Assembly: GCA_035048815.1 (NCBI GenBank)
Contig: JAUCBN010000042.1
Location: forward strand, 13,244,501 to 13,308,500
Source: Abelmoschus esculentus
Lineage: Eukaryota > Streptophyta > Magnoliopsida > Malvales > Malvaceae
DNA: 64,000 nucleotides
Direction: 5' to 3'
A program made the position numbers and the translations under genes. Below, piece after piece: positions 24,775 to 37,038 of this stretch. Under the pieces are notes generated by a model that worked only from the letters and a program-made list of their open reading frames with translations, did no database searches and was not told where the DNA came from. Numbering within the stretch: position 1 is the first letter of the stretch; each line of letters starts with the position of its first letter.

Positions 24775-24971
24775 AGTTGGCCGAGGTGGTGAAGGGCGAC
24801 GGCCGGCAGCTTGGTTAATCATCTGTTAGGATTTGGTTAGATGATTAGGGTTTAGTTGGATAGAGTTTGGGTTTGGGTTATATTATTTGGGCTTAGTTTA
24901 TGGGCTTATAATGTGTTATATTTGTTGGATCTGGAATAAAATGGTCTTGGTTTAAATAATGGGTTATTACA

Positions 24972-24988
24972 GTTGCCCCTCTTTGCTC
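24972..24988 (-). other. Polypurine tract of the Ogre/Tat element
   Basis: Read on the minus strand this is GAGCAAAGAGGGGCAAC, directly against the start of the 3' LTR, as plus-strand priming requires. Confidence 0.82.
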
Positions 24989-27097
24989 ATTGTTGTGTAA
25001 CGATAATGAAGCAAAGATAAGGAATAACCCCCATTGTCTGGTATGGTTTCAAGGTTTAATCTTGGTAAGATTAAGGTTCTTTTGGTAAGGTCGGGGTTCT
25101 TCTGGTAAGGTTTTGGTCGGCCACCGCCACCTCTTGGTCTTCTCTTGATCTTCTTTTACTGCTCTAGAACAAGGTTCTTCAAAACTGAGACCTCGAGCCT
25201 ACATCTTTTCCATTGCTTGTTCTCCTATCAGGTACCTTGGATGAGAAGATTCTTCTTACTGTAGAGTCCTGCTTGTCTTCGGCAAAATCTTTACGTTGTG
25301 AATCCTTCCTGCATTGTCTTCTCGTCTTCAGCGGTCGACGCTACAAGTTCTTCCTATATAGAACTTTCTGCATCTTGAGTCAAGAGTCCTTCCCATAATG
25401 AACTTCTCGTTGTAGATTCTTCCTATATAGAATCTTTTGGGTCTTCGATTCAAGTGTTCTTCTTGTCGTAGAACTTTTTGCTAGAGATTCTTTCTCTCGA
25501 ATCTTTCGCGTTTTGAATTTCAAGAGTTCTTCCTATATAAAACTTCTCGCTGGAGATTAGAATCTTCACATTTTGACTTTTCAAGAGTTCTTCCTATATA
25601 GAACCTTTTCGCTAGAAGATTCTTGCTCTCATAGAATCTTCACGTTTTGACTTTTCAAGAGTTCTTCCTACATAGAACCTTCTTGTCGTCGATTCTTGCT
25701 CCCAGAGAATCTTTTGTTTGCTTCAAGGGTTCTTCTTGTGTTGAATCTTCTGGTTGATTCTTCTCTTGAATCTTGAGTTTTCTAACTCTTCTTGTAACCT
25801 TACTTTAGCAATCATGAGTTCTTCTATGCAAATCTTTTTGTCGATGCTTTGTTTTCTGATGTAAATCTCAACAGCTTTTGTAGGCTCTTTGCATTTCTAC
25901 TCTTGACTCTCTTCTGATTCTTGTATCCCTGCGGAAAAGAAAATCATAAAATATTCCTTAATGCGGGTTAGCATGCACCTAGCCCTAGGGGTGCCTACAC
26001 TATATGATGCATGAATGATGATATCTTAATCTCTTTCGCGATCCTCGCATTCTTCTGTGATCCTCGCATTTGATCAGGTTTTGGTTTTCTCATCTTCAAT
26101 CTCCTTTTCTATAATAGGGCCATCTAATCCCACATTAAGAGTTCAAACTTCAAACGCCGACTTGTTCCTGGGTATCTTCTTGAGCTTTTATTTCTGGTAA
26201 CATCTTCGAAATTTTCATTTTCTCTTTTCTTTCATTTCTCTTTTTCATTTTTCATTTTTCTTTTCTTTTTTCTTTTTTCTTTTTTCTTTTTTCTTTTCTC
26301 TTTTTCCATTTTTCTTTTTTTTTCTTTTTTTCTTTTTTTCTTCTTTCTTTTTCACTGACGAGTTGGTCTTCAAGTAGTGTTGGTCTGTTGTTGCCCCATT
26401 TTGGTGTGCTCTACAGTTTTAAGCATTTCAAAATTTCTGCCTAAATGCTTTCTGTTACATGGGATTCTCCTTGTGATTAATTCTTTTCTTTCTCCACCTG
26501 CACCTTATAGGCTAAAACTATAACAAAGTAATGTCAAGAAATCTTTTGTTTGATTTAATTCCATGTTAACCTGGAAAACGAATGATAATTCATGGAAAAG
26601 ACATATATAATATAAATATATTATATTCAAAATATCATGGCAAACATGAAGTTTTTTCAAAAGATGACAAAAACGATACAAAATCTTAAACACTTCACTG
26701 TATAAATGACATATGGATCCGCGTTGACAATAGATTCCTTGCCTCTGGTCTTGTCACTGAGTCTGAGAGGGTTTACCCATTGGATGCCAATTCCAAAATG
26801 GATTCGAGCCGCCCTTTACGGGTTTTCAACTCGATTCCTTTGTTGGTTTCAAGAAGCCCTTTTTGGGTTTTCCTCTTGAACCTTCTTTTTTCTCTTCTTT
26901 CTTTTTCTCTTTTTTTTTTTCTGTTTTCTTCTCTTTTTTTTTCAATTTTCGTTTTCATTTTTCTCTTTTCATTTTCTTTTTCAAGCGTAGTATTTTTTAA
27001 CTGAGTCTGAATTTATTGGGTTACTCAGTTCGAGTCCATCCATTTTTGCTAGGATTAACGCTCCTCCGAAAAAGGTCTTTTTAACTACATAGGGCCC
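24989..27097 (-). repeat. Non-coding 3' tail of the Ogre/Tat element with tandem repeats
   Basis: No reading frame. From about 25240 to 25800 an imperfect repeat recurs at roughly 60-90 bp, with cores such as AGAGTTCTTCCTATATAGAA and GATTCTT. Long pyrimidine runs of the (TTTTC)n kind occupy about 26215-26345 and 26880-26995. Variable tandem repeats upstream of the 3' LTR are known from plant Ty3/gypsy elements. Confidence 0.75.
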
Positions 27098-28288
27098 TTA
27101 CCAATTTGGCATCCACTTCCCACGGAAGTCTTTCTGTATGGGCAAGATCCTTTTTAACACCAGATCTCCCTCTCGAAATTCTCCGGGCTTGACCTTCTTG
27201 TTGTAGGCCTGTATCATCCTCCTCTGATACATCTGACCATGACAGATGACCCTCAATCTCTTCTCTTCAATGAGGTTGAGCTGATCATATCTAGCCTGTA
27301 CCCATTCAGCTTCATCCAACTTTATTTCATTCAAGATTCAGAGTGATGGAATTTCCACTTCTATAGGCAATACTGCTTCTGTACCATACACCAGAGAGTA
27401 CAGATTTGCCCCTGTCGATGTACGTACCGACGTTCTATAGGCAAATAAAGCGAACGGTAACTTATGCCAATCTCTAAAAGTTTCCGTTGTCTTTGCTATA
27501 ATCTTCTTGATGTTTTTATTTGCTGCTTCCACTGCCTCATTCATCTTAGGACGATAAGTGGTGGAGTTGTGATGCGTTATCTTGAATTGCTCACACACTT
27601 CTGTAATCATTTTATTGTTCAGATTGGAAGCATTGTCGGTGATGATTCTCTCCGGTAAACCATATCGGTAAATGCTTTCTTTCTTTATAAACTTGCAAAC
27701 TGTCGATCTCGTGATGTTGGGATAAGAGGCAGCCTCTACCCATTTGGTGAAGTAATTGATTGCCACCAGGATGAAGCGGTGTCTGTTGGATGTTGCTGGA
27801 TGAATCTGCCCAATGACATCCATTTCCAACATTGCAAAGGGCCATGGTGAATTCATGGTGTGTAACGGTGATGGAGGAGAATGAATCTTATCAGCATATA
27901 TCTGACACTTATGGCACTTTTTGGCATAGCTGATACAGTCCGCTTCCATAGTCAGCCAATAATACCCGTATCGCATAATTTTATGAGCCATCGCGAAGCC
28001 GTTGGCATGCGTTCCACATAAACCATCATACACTTCTTCGAGGATCTCCTTAGCTCGTTGAGCATCAACACATCTTAACAACACCTGGTCTTTGCCCCTC
28101 TTGTACAAAATTTCTCCATCTAAAACGTACCCCGCTGCCAATCTTCTGAGGGTTTTCTTATCATTCTCGCTTATTCCTTCAGGATAAGTCTGGCATTTGA
28201 CATACTGCATAATATCATGATACCACGGTTTACCATCTACTTCTTCTTCTAAGGTGCAACAATAAGCTGACATTTCAAAAGTCAGCAT
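27098..28288 (-). pseudogene. Integrase of the Ogre/Tat element, with one internal stop
   Basis: The main frame 28288-27338 holds the His/Cys zinc-binding region (THANGFAMAH, then CHKC), the first catalytic Asp in LEMDVIG, the second in ITDNAS, and the catalytic Glu in EAVEAANKNIKK, followed by the LPFALFAYRTS segment. A single TGA at 27338-27340 separates this from the C-terminal part, which continues in the same frame to 27098 (KVKPGEFREGDLVLKR). All three catalytic acids are present. It decays only by point changes, so the copy is fairly young. Confidence 0.9.
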
Positions 28289-28345
28289 TTTTATAGGCTA
28301 CATTTCCGCCTTTGTGATGGCTTTAAACATGGCGGCTAGAGTAGC

Positions 28346-29070
28346 TAGAGCGTCTGCCATCTAATTGTCTTATCTCGGAAGATAAGTGAAACTGATCTTT
28401 TCAAACCTTTTGATCAATTGCTGAATCAAATCGTAGTATCTGATCAATCTGGGGTCTCTTGTTTCCCACTCTCCACGGAGCTGATAAATAACCAGGGATG
28501 AATCCCCCAAAACTTGAAGGATTTTAACTTTTCTCTCGATGGCTCCATGCAATCCCATAACACAACCTTCATACTCGGCTATGTTATTCGTACAAAAGAA
28601 CTCTAATCTGCTTGTAAAGGGATAATAAACATTATCTGAAGAGATCAACATTGCACCTATTCCATGCCCCAATGCGTTAGATGCTCCATCGAAATACAAT
28701 GTCCATGACTCCTCCAAAATGATTTCTTCTTCTGTTGCAATATACATCAGGTCCTCGTCCGGAAAGTTAAAGTTCAACGGCTGGTACTCTACTAAAGCTC
28801 GACTCGCTAGGAAATCAACGATAACACTTCCTTTTACCGCTTTCTGACTCACGTAGACAATATCAAATTCAGATAATAATATTTGACAACGAGCCATCTT
28901 CCTGGTCAACGCTGGTGCTTCCATCAAGTATTTTAACGGATCCATCTTGGATATTAGCCAGGTTGTATGGTATAACATGTATTGCCTGAGTCTTTTGGTA
29001 GCCCACACCAAAGCACAACACAGCTTCTAAATGAGTGGGTATCGAGTTTCATAATCCGTAAACTTTTTGC
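28346..29070 (-). pseudogene. RNase H region of the Ogre/Tat element
   Basis: The open part 29011-28370 has an RNase H with the motif YFDGASNALGHGIGAML, the Glu-containing NIAEYEG, and GDSSLVI. This resembles the additional archaeal-type RNase H of the Tat lineage. Two stops lie near 28370 and 28358 before the integrase. Upstream, around 29070-29100, one base appears to be missing, because the RT frame ends and the RNase H frame starts one frame over. Confidence 0.85.
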
Positions 29071-30421
29071 TTAAGTAATAAATGGCTCTTTCTTTCCGGA
29101 CTCATCATGTTGCCCCAACACGCATCCCATTGAATTCTCATAAATCGTCAAATACAAAATCAAGGGTCTGCCAGGTACAAGTGGTACTAGGATCGGAGGA
29201 TTCGTTAAATATTTTTTAATCCTGTTAAGAGCCTCTTGGCACTCCTCATTCCAAACTCCTGGATTATTCTTTCGGAGTAGTCTAAAAACGGGATCATATT
29301 TGTCGGTTAATTGAGAAATGAACTGAGATATGTAATTTAATCTCCTTAAGAATCCCCGAACCTCTTTCTGCGTTTGAGGTGGCGGAAGATCTTGAATTGC
29401 TTTTACTTTATCCGGATCAATCTCTATTCCTCTTCTACTAACAACAAACCCCAGGAGTTTCCCAGATGTTACGGCAAAAGTGCACTTGGCGGGATTGAGC
29501 TTCAACTGATACTTTCTCAATCTCTAGAATAGCTTCTGCAAGTTCTGGATATGCTCCTCTTCTGTACGAGACTTAGCAATCATATCGTCTACATACACCT
29601 CTATTTCTTTGTGCATCATATCGTGAAAGAGGGTCACCATTGCTCTTTGATAAGTTGCCCCAACATTTTTGAGTCCAAAGGGTATTACTTTATAACAAAA
29701 TGTTCCTCATTTTGTCACAAACGTTGTCTTTTCCATATCTTCCGGATACATCTTTATCTGGTTGTACCCTGAAAAACCATCCATGAATGAGAACCAAGAA
29801 TGCCCCGCTGTATTATCAACCAGGGTATCAATATGAGGCAAAGGAAAATTATCCTTTGGGTTGGCTCTATTAAGATCTCGGAAATCAACGCACATGCGTA
29901 CTTTCCCGTTTTTCTTCGGCACAGGGACTATATTCGCAACCCATTCAGGGTATTTTGCCACTTTCAGAAAACCGGCATCAAATTGTTTCTTCACCTCTTC
30001 CCTGATCTTCAACAACATATCAGACCTCATTCTTCTAAGCTTTTGTTGGACGGGCTTACATTCAGGCTTCGTCGGTAACTTGTGCACCACGATATCGGTA
30101 TTTAATCCAGGTATATCCTGATAGGTCCAAGCAAACACATCCTTGAACTCCTATAACAAGGCAATCAAATTATGTCTAGTTTGAGACGAGAATGTAGTGC
30201 CGATCTTTACTTCTCTTTTATTTTCATCAGTCCCTAGATTGAGAGTCTCCAATTCCTTCTGGTGGGGCAAGATCTGTTTTTCTTCATTTGCCATCAATCT
30301 TACTAGTTCATCAGGGACTTCGTAATCTGCGTCTCCATCTATTTCTGTCGAATACAGGGGTTTCGAAAAGTCTACCTCAAGGTCGGATCTAGAGTCATTT
30401 ACATAGTCAATTGCAAGATCC
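29071..30421 (-). pseudogene. Reverse transcriptase exon of the Ogre/Tat element
   Basis: Begins after the predicted 3' splice site (30422/30421) and reads in a single frame as far as about 29071. The palm and fingers are clear: VPKKNGKVRMCVDFRDLN, NPKDNFPLPHIDTL and the FMDGFSGYNQIKM motif. The YVDDM-type catalytic region follows around 29580-29600. Stops at 29707 and 29521 interrupt it. The later part (29520-29071) contains the thumb/connection phrase KLNPAKCTF. Confidence 0.88.
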
Positions 30422-30659
30422 CTGTATATGAAGAGGCAAATATATATATATATATATTTGACAAAAAATGAATGTTATTTGTATGCAAAAAGAATTGGGT
30501 AAATTACATGCATAAAAAGTGAGAGTTGGGAAAAGTTTGTCATTTAATGTACATACAAAACATACTTTTCATTATAAGAGTAGGTTAACATAGTGGCCCT
30601 TTTACAAAAGATCCCTAATGCTTATGTGCAAAAGTAGAAGGGTTAGTTCAGGACATTAC
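30422..30659 (-). other. Predicted intron between protease and RT
   Basis: On the minus strand a donor GTAATG begins at 30659 and an acceptor TATACAG ends at 30422, 238 bases apart. The interval is AT-rich and full of stops. Splicing joins GA to G and changes the frame so that the upstream protease frame runs directly into the RT frame. An intron at this point is established for Ogre elements. Confidence 0.75.
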
Positions 30660-31972
30660 TCTGCTTTAATCCTAGTAACTATAGGCAGGTCTACCATACT
30701 CCAGTTGTTAAGTGATTCTCCCGGCACACAAGGACGAATCCCAGCTAAAAACTTGTTGGTACCTTCCTTATCAGATACCATATTGATGAACATTCCTTCT
30801 AAAGACTCGCCAAACATTTCTTTATTGTAGAGCTCCTCATTCTCCTGGTTAGCTTCTTGGACACCCTGTTCAACATTAATAATCCCACCAGATACAAAAT
30901 AATTCTCAAGAGACATCAAAAGTCTTCCTAGAGAAAATCCTCTTTTCAGCTTGGCCCTCATTCTTTCTTCCTTTCTTCTGAACATACTGGCCTTATAACC
31001 CAGTCCATACCGATCTTTCTTGAAAATGACTGCTCTTGGATGAAGGGTTCCCTATAAATTTTTCCCCAGGCCTCTTCCTGTTCTGGCTCCTCGTCCCAAA
31101 GTCTAGCGAACAACCATCTTAGTACTATTAGACAACCTCGGGGTTGGAATCTTACTCCCTTCTGCAACGAAGGTTGCATTTACAAATTCTAATGCTCTGA
31201 ATGAACATTCCATTGCACCCTCATCAGGTGAAATATATGGAGTATCAGCAGTTACAGAGGCGATAATGTCTTCTTCGGCATTAACACTGACCAACTTGCC
31301 TTCAATAACAAATTTCAGCTTCTGGTGTAGCGATAAAGGAACAGACCCGGCCGAATGAATCTACGGCCTTCCAAGTAAACAGTTATACGTCGGCCTTATG
31401 TCCATAACAACAAAATCAACTACATATTCAGTTGGCCCTATCAACAAGGGCACCTCGATTCTTCCTACCACATCCCTTTGAGTTCCATCAAAGGCTCTTA
31501 CCGAACTATGACACGGCTTTATATGTGAACTATCTACCGGTAGCCTCTGTAGAGTGGCCAATGGTAGTACATTCAACGCTGATCCATTATCCACGAGCAC
31601 GCTGGGCAACACATACCCCTTGCAGTGTGTGTTAATGTTTAGCGCCTTGGTAGAGCCCATTCCGCCATCAGGAATTTCGTCATCACTGAACGTGATATAA
31701 TTATCCGCAACAATATGGCCAACAATTCAGTCCAATTTAGACACAGAAATATCATCAGGTACAAACGTTTCATTTAACACTTTCATTAGTGCTTCGCGGT
31801 GCTTTTCCGAGTTCAATAGTAACTCCAACACGTAAATTCTTGCTTGTTGCCGACGAAGCTGTTCCATTATATTATATTCACTGTGTTTCAAAAATTTCAG
31901 AAATTCGTGCGCTTGTGCCTCAGTTACCGGCTCATTTTTTTGGGGGGGTGGATCTTCTCCAAAAATCTTCTA
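30660..31972 (-). pseudogene. Protease and linker of the Ogre/Tat element
   Basis: One minus-strand frame continues from the gag. The aspartic protease lies at about 31660-31361, with the active site LVDNGSALNVLP (Asn after the Asp, where Ser/Thr is usual in other families) and a second signature ending in CLLGRP. A G-patch-like stretch (GRGARTGRGLGK) follows near 31090. In-frame stops occur at 31970, 31727, 31361 and 31103 and once more near 31050, all single-codon changes. The frame then stays open to the predicted donor. Confidence 0.85.
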
Positions 31973-34096
31973 AGGCTCAACACTTTCTTCTTTGCCTACC
32001 TCAACTTCCGCAGAGCTCGAGGCCTCCAGTGGGTTACACCGCCCGCTATTTGTAAAATGCCCCACATCATTGACATCTTCTGTTTCTTTAACCTCCTCTT
32101 TCTGCGAGGAGTCTCCTCCACCTGGTACATCTTCTCCTTGTATCTTGGGCGTAGAAATATTGGCAGCATAATTCCACGAGACTCTTTGCATGTTTTTAAA
32201 TGGAAAAAGGGCAAGAGGCGCGATTATCAACACGGACGACTTCCCTTTTTCCGTGTGGGAGGTATTGCCTTCCTTTCTTCCTACTGATGCCACAAATGGT
32301 CTTGCAGCACTGTACTTGCTATCTAAACTTTCAGATACGCATACATCCATCAACTTTCTCTCTCCAATCTTCTCAAAAAATTCAATTTCTTTATTGTCCA
32401 TCATTTTTTGAATCAACAGTTTGAACTCTTCACAATTCTGAATTTCATGGCCTACTTCCTGGTGGTATTCGCAGTATGGATTACAGTCTTCTCTGGTTAC
32501 TTCCATTCTCCTCTCTATCATATTTGCCTCGCATAACTGTTGAAAGACCCATTTTAGGGGAAACTTTATTTTCGTCACACTTCTTTTAGCTCTTCTGTTA
32601 TTTTCGCCTTCGATTACATTCACGTCGTGTCCTCCATGATTCGGTAGAGGATTGGAAGCTATACTTGGATCGTCAAATTTCAAAATTCCTGTATTAATCA
32701 GATTCTGGACAACTTTCTTGAAAGCGATGCAATTTTCTGTAGAGTGCCCCGGTACACCAGCATGGTAGTCACAATGGGCCTTTTTATCATAGCAAGCCGG
32801 AAAAGGGGGTTTGAAAGGAGTAACATGGTATGGTCGTACCAGATCTGCTTTATATAACTGAGCATACAACTCAGTGTAAGGTATTGGCAAAGTGGTAAAA
32901 GAGATCTTCTCCCTTTCCCTTTTTGGAGCATTCTCATCTCTCTTCTTCGAATTTTGTGTGTTTCTAGTGGAAGTCTGTGGTTGAGTGATGGTGAAATTTG
33001 CGGGGGTATTGTAAGCACTCGCGGTATTCACCTCGTTATCCTTCCTTCGGTAGGACTTTTGGGTGTTATCCCCAACATCAATTCTTCCACTTTTTATTGC
33101 TATCTCAATCGATTCACCTGTCCTGATGAGATCAGCAAAGCTCTGAGCAGTATTGTTTATCAGGCGATCAAATAGTGCCCCTTTTAAAGTATTTACGAAC
33201 AGAGGAGTAATTTCATGTTCCAAGATTGGCGGGTGGATCTGTGCGGCAACATCGCGCCACCTCTGGGTGTACTGGCGCAAAGTTTCATTCTGACGTTGCT
33301 CCATTGTTTCCAACATAGCCCTACTAGGGGTCATGTCTGACACATGTTTATAATGCTCAGTGAAAGCTTTAGAAAGGTCCTTCCACGACTTAATGTGGTC
33401 TCGGCTGAGCTGCGTATACCATCGCATTGCAGACCCCGTCAAACTCTCCTAAAAGCAATGGATGAGTAACTTTTCATTCTTTACAAATGGTGTCATTTTT
33501 CTGCAATACATAGTGATATGAGCCGACGGGCATGTAGTTCCGTCGTACTTGTCAAAATCTGGCGTCTTAAACTTCGGTGGGAGTATTAAATCTAATACGA
33601 GGCTTAAGTCATTAGCCTCATTTCCTGTTTCACTTATTCCCAGGGAAGCCTTAAGCTGCGCTGCAAAGAGACGAAACTTTTCTTCGCTTTTACTTTCCAC
33701 TTCAGTTCTAATTTTTTCCACCAAATCCAAGTCTGGTATTTCCTCCTCCTGTACTGCATCCAGGTCAATCGAATGCTTCACGGCCGCTCCTTCCGGTTGG
33801 CTAGCAAATGCTCCCATAGTATTGAAGTATATCCTCTTCTGAGGTGCCGATGTTTCAGTTTGAACCTTAACATGAGATGCTGTAGTGGTATCTTCATGTT
33901 CCTCGGTAAAGTCTTCTGCAGCTTTTCCTTTGCGCAATAAGGCAGTAATTTGAGCCAGGATCGTTGTTTGAACTTGGGAAATCTGCTGACTGATGTTTCG
34001 ATTGATACTTTGTTCAGCTTGATCAATGCGAGATTCGAGATCCTTCTGTCCTTGTTCCAATTGGGACACTCTATCTTCCATGATCTCAGTCTTCAA
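31970..34096 (-). pseudogene. Gag of the Ogre/Tat element, with one internal stop
   Basis: Two open stretches, 34096-33449 and 33442-31970, are in the same frame and separated only by a TAG at 33449-33451. The N-terminal part has a coiled coil (QLEQGQKDLESRIDQAEQSI). The capsid-like part has FDKYDGTTCPSAHITMYCRK and, after the stop, AMRWYTQLSRDHIKSWKDL. Two Cys-His knuckle-like motifs follow (CDYHAGVPGHSTENC and CEYHQEVGHEIQNC). This is the usual Gag of the Tat/Ogre group. Confidence 0.9.
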
Positions 34097-34437
34097 TCGC
34101 GTACCGTAACGGTGCGAAATGATTGCGAGTTGGATTAAGATTCTGTCATGATATGCACACGATTAATTAACTTCCTTTAATAGTATATTCAAATATATGT
34201 CATTTAATGTTATGATGCAATGAATGCAATGAAGGTATTGATCCTTAAGTAACATCAGGAAGATTTTCATTAAGATAAAGAGGTCCCGATTACAAAAGTA
34301 GTCATAACACTAATTACAGATAGCGGTTGACCTCTATGCCTAAGATCTCTATTTGCTGCAGTAGCCCGTGGACACGAAATCCTAATTGAGTCTCCGAACT
34401 GACATTCCCTAAGCTCATAAGCTTCTGCTGCAAGGTT

Positions 34438-36486
34438 CTAGATAAAATGAGCCACTTCTCGTGCTTGCTGCATTACCTCCCTCATTGCACGGCGTTGATC
34501 GCGAATCAGTTGTCCAGCTTGTTGCAACCCATATATTATTCGGCTATTATCTTCCTGCAGCGTTCCTTCAAAGGAAACCAATCTCTCTCTACAGTCTTGA
34601 AGGGTATTCTCGAGCTCAGCGACCTTATTTTTCAGCAAATTATTTTCATTTTGCGTGATACTTAAGCCTGCGGCAAAGTCCTGGTCATAATATCCTTGCA
34701 AAAGTTCATCCATTCGTATGACTTGAACTTCGTAATCTTCGTTCTGTGAAACCAACTCTTGATTATGGGATTGACTGGCAGTTAATTCCTGGGTAAGCGC
34801 TTCTAATTCTCGAGTTTTGTCTCCAACCAGTTTTTAACTTGCTTCATATTTTAGGGCATAGTGATCAACCCTCTTTCTTTCTTTCAAAAGTTTTCCCGTT
34901 AATTCCTTAGCGGTGGCACTCAAACTGTTCCTGCGTAGGTTCTGTTTCAACTCCTTCCAATCTTCTTTCAACTCTTCATGATCTTTCTCCAGTATCTCCT
35001 TTTGTTTTAGAACATCTTTTCCTTTCTGTTTGTATTTTTCCACGTCCAGTGATGCCAGGTAACTTGTGGACTCCAATTCTGAAATCCGCTTTTCTAAGGC
35101 TCGGATCTCTTTCTCATGCGCTCGCCTAGCTTTCTCTAAATCAGAAGAGACATCTTCCATGTGTTGATCCATTGAGCGAGCATTCTGCTGGTTCCCACAT
35201 GGAATAACATCATTAATTCTAGTAACTCTCCATTGGTCATAATTGGAAGTGAATGGTGTGTCATAAATTTCGACCATGTATAAATTCTTCCAGGCCCTAC
35301 TCATTTTCCTGATTTCCTTCTTATAACCATCACCTTGGTATGCAAAGTCAGACTCCTTCAAACCTTGGGTTGCCGGGATGAATTGCATTGATCCGAATTA
35401 CCGAGAGACGAGTAACGGGGAATACCCGATTCCACCCCAAATGCCTGGTAAAGGTACCCAATCATATTCTCCGCATCGGTAGAGAAATTCGCTTATGATC
35501 AACCATGGTACCTTCCAATTGATTGTATAGTCTTGAAGGTCTCGAAATCCCGCTATCCACTGGTCCCCGTTCATAGCTTCTACTTCGTATTCTTCCAAAA
35601 ACATCTTTAACGGTGAAAAGATAGTAAGGCACATCTGATAAGAAAACTTCACGTTCCATAAATGGCTTCTGATCCAAACCTCAAGCAGTGGTACACATCC
35701 CATAAACCTACCTTCACCCATCTTTCGGCAAGCATTCAGTGATCGAAAGGTTTCGGCCAGAATTGTAGGTACCGGGTTGACATTCTTCCCGAGTTTGTCA
35801 AATAGATCAGTTACTGCATAATCTATGTGCCCCAGAACCTTTGGAAAGATGACCATACCATAGATGCCGTAAGCTAGCAAATACCTCTTCTTAGGCGGAT
35901 CTGGATGATGGAGGATCAGGTCATGAATATGTGTCCAAGCGATGCAATCGGTTTTGCCTTTCTTTACAATTTTACCTCGGACCCATTCTTTGCTCATTCC
36001 GGTGACCTTCATCAAGCTTTCGCCAAAAGATGGAGGATCTCTCGGTTTGAGGTAAACCGTTTCTGTCTTAAGCCTTGGACAATTTAGCAGAGCTGTATAT
36101 TCTTCAATGGTGGGAGTCATATCAACCTTTCCGAAGGTAAAACAACAGTACTCGGGATTCCAAAATTGAGTCAAGGCTCGGAACATACGGGCGTCAGTCT
36201 TGACCTTTAATAGGAGTGCTATATCGCCGAATTCTTGTTGAAATGCTTCTTTTCCATCTAGATCAAAGTTTTGCCATATTTCTTTCAATTCATCGAGCTT
36301 ATTCTATTTTGAAACAATCAAGGTAGGCTCCACAATCTCTGAGGCATGATCATTCGATAAGCTATTTCTTTTTTCCATTTGAAGGCGTTCAGACCACCCC
36401 CATACTGTAGTGTTAGCACTTTTTTTGATACAAAATCTTTCACCCATAATTGATCGTCTTCTTGAATGTATCTTTGAATCAAACAC
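34438..36486 (-). pseudogene. ORF1 of the Ogre/Tat element (extra ORF upstream of gag)
   Basis: One minus-strand frame of about 680 codons, interrupted only by stops at 36304, 35398 and 34834. The N-terminal half (about 36288-35398) resembles the plant mobile-domain-like region known from Ogre ORF1 and from host proteins (phrases such as CRKMGEGRFMGCVPLLEVWI). The C-terminal half (35388-34438) is a long coiled coil (EKARRAHEKEIRALEKRISE). Its role in the element is unknown. It sits between the leader and gag, as in other Ogre elements. Confidence 0.85.
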
Positions 36487-37038
36487 CTATGTATGAAATG
36501 ATATGCAAAATGAATGCAAAAAGAAAAGAAAGAAAGAAAATAAAATAAACACGGAAAAAGAAAATGCGTTAGTATAGTTCACAAAATTAGAAATAAAATT
36601 AAATAATGAACCAGTAAATAAATGTATACAAAAACGCAATATAACAGGGTGAATATAGACAAATGAAGACTTAAAAGGTAATTTTAAACGGGCAGCATAA
36701 CGTCGTAACTTTGATCAAGTAGGCTTCTAAGGTTCATTATATACGTTTTTGATTATAAAGTAAGCGGTACCCGAACTGTCGCTGAGGACATCGATTCGGG
36801 GGAATATGGCCCTTAATTATACGGGGGTGAGAACCCTACGAAATATAAGGACCAAAATTCCGGAAATGAATTACGACACTATACGGAGGTGAAGACCCCA
36901 CGGAGCGAAGTAATCATTTCACTTAAAGGGTTCTTAATCTAATGCAAATGGAAATTAAAAATTAATTAAATTAAAATTTTATATTTTCTTAAAAATTAGG
37001 ATGCAAACCGGACTAAGGCTTAACTCCTTTAAAAAAAA
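36487..37038 (-). other. Leader of the Ogre/Tat element and gag-ORF1 spacer counterpart
   Basis: Non-coding sequence between ORF1 and the primer site; the matching spacer between ORF1 and gag is 34097-34437. Two short related phrases containing ATACGGNGGTGA occur near 36820 and 36880. No fold or frame is obvious. Confidence 0.6.

Larger units (their letters stand above)
22665..24971 (-). repeat. 3' LTR of the Ogre/Tat element (2307 bp)
   Basis: Direct repeat of 37059-39356. It contains a very AT-rich middle (about 23190-23780, many ATA and TATATA runs), then a plus-strand promoter-like block (24034-24101) and a CpG-rich block near 24670-24800. Confidence 0.93.

Noticed and set aside
31789..32424. 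Plus-strand open stretches opposite the Ogre gag
   Set aside because: They are reverse-strand shadows of the gag and protease frames.
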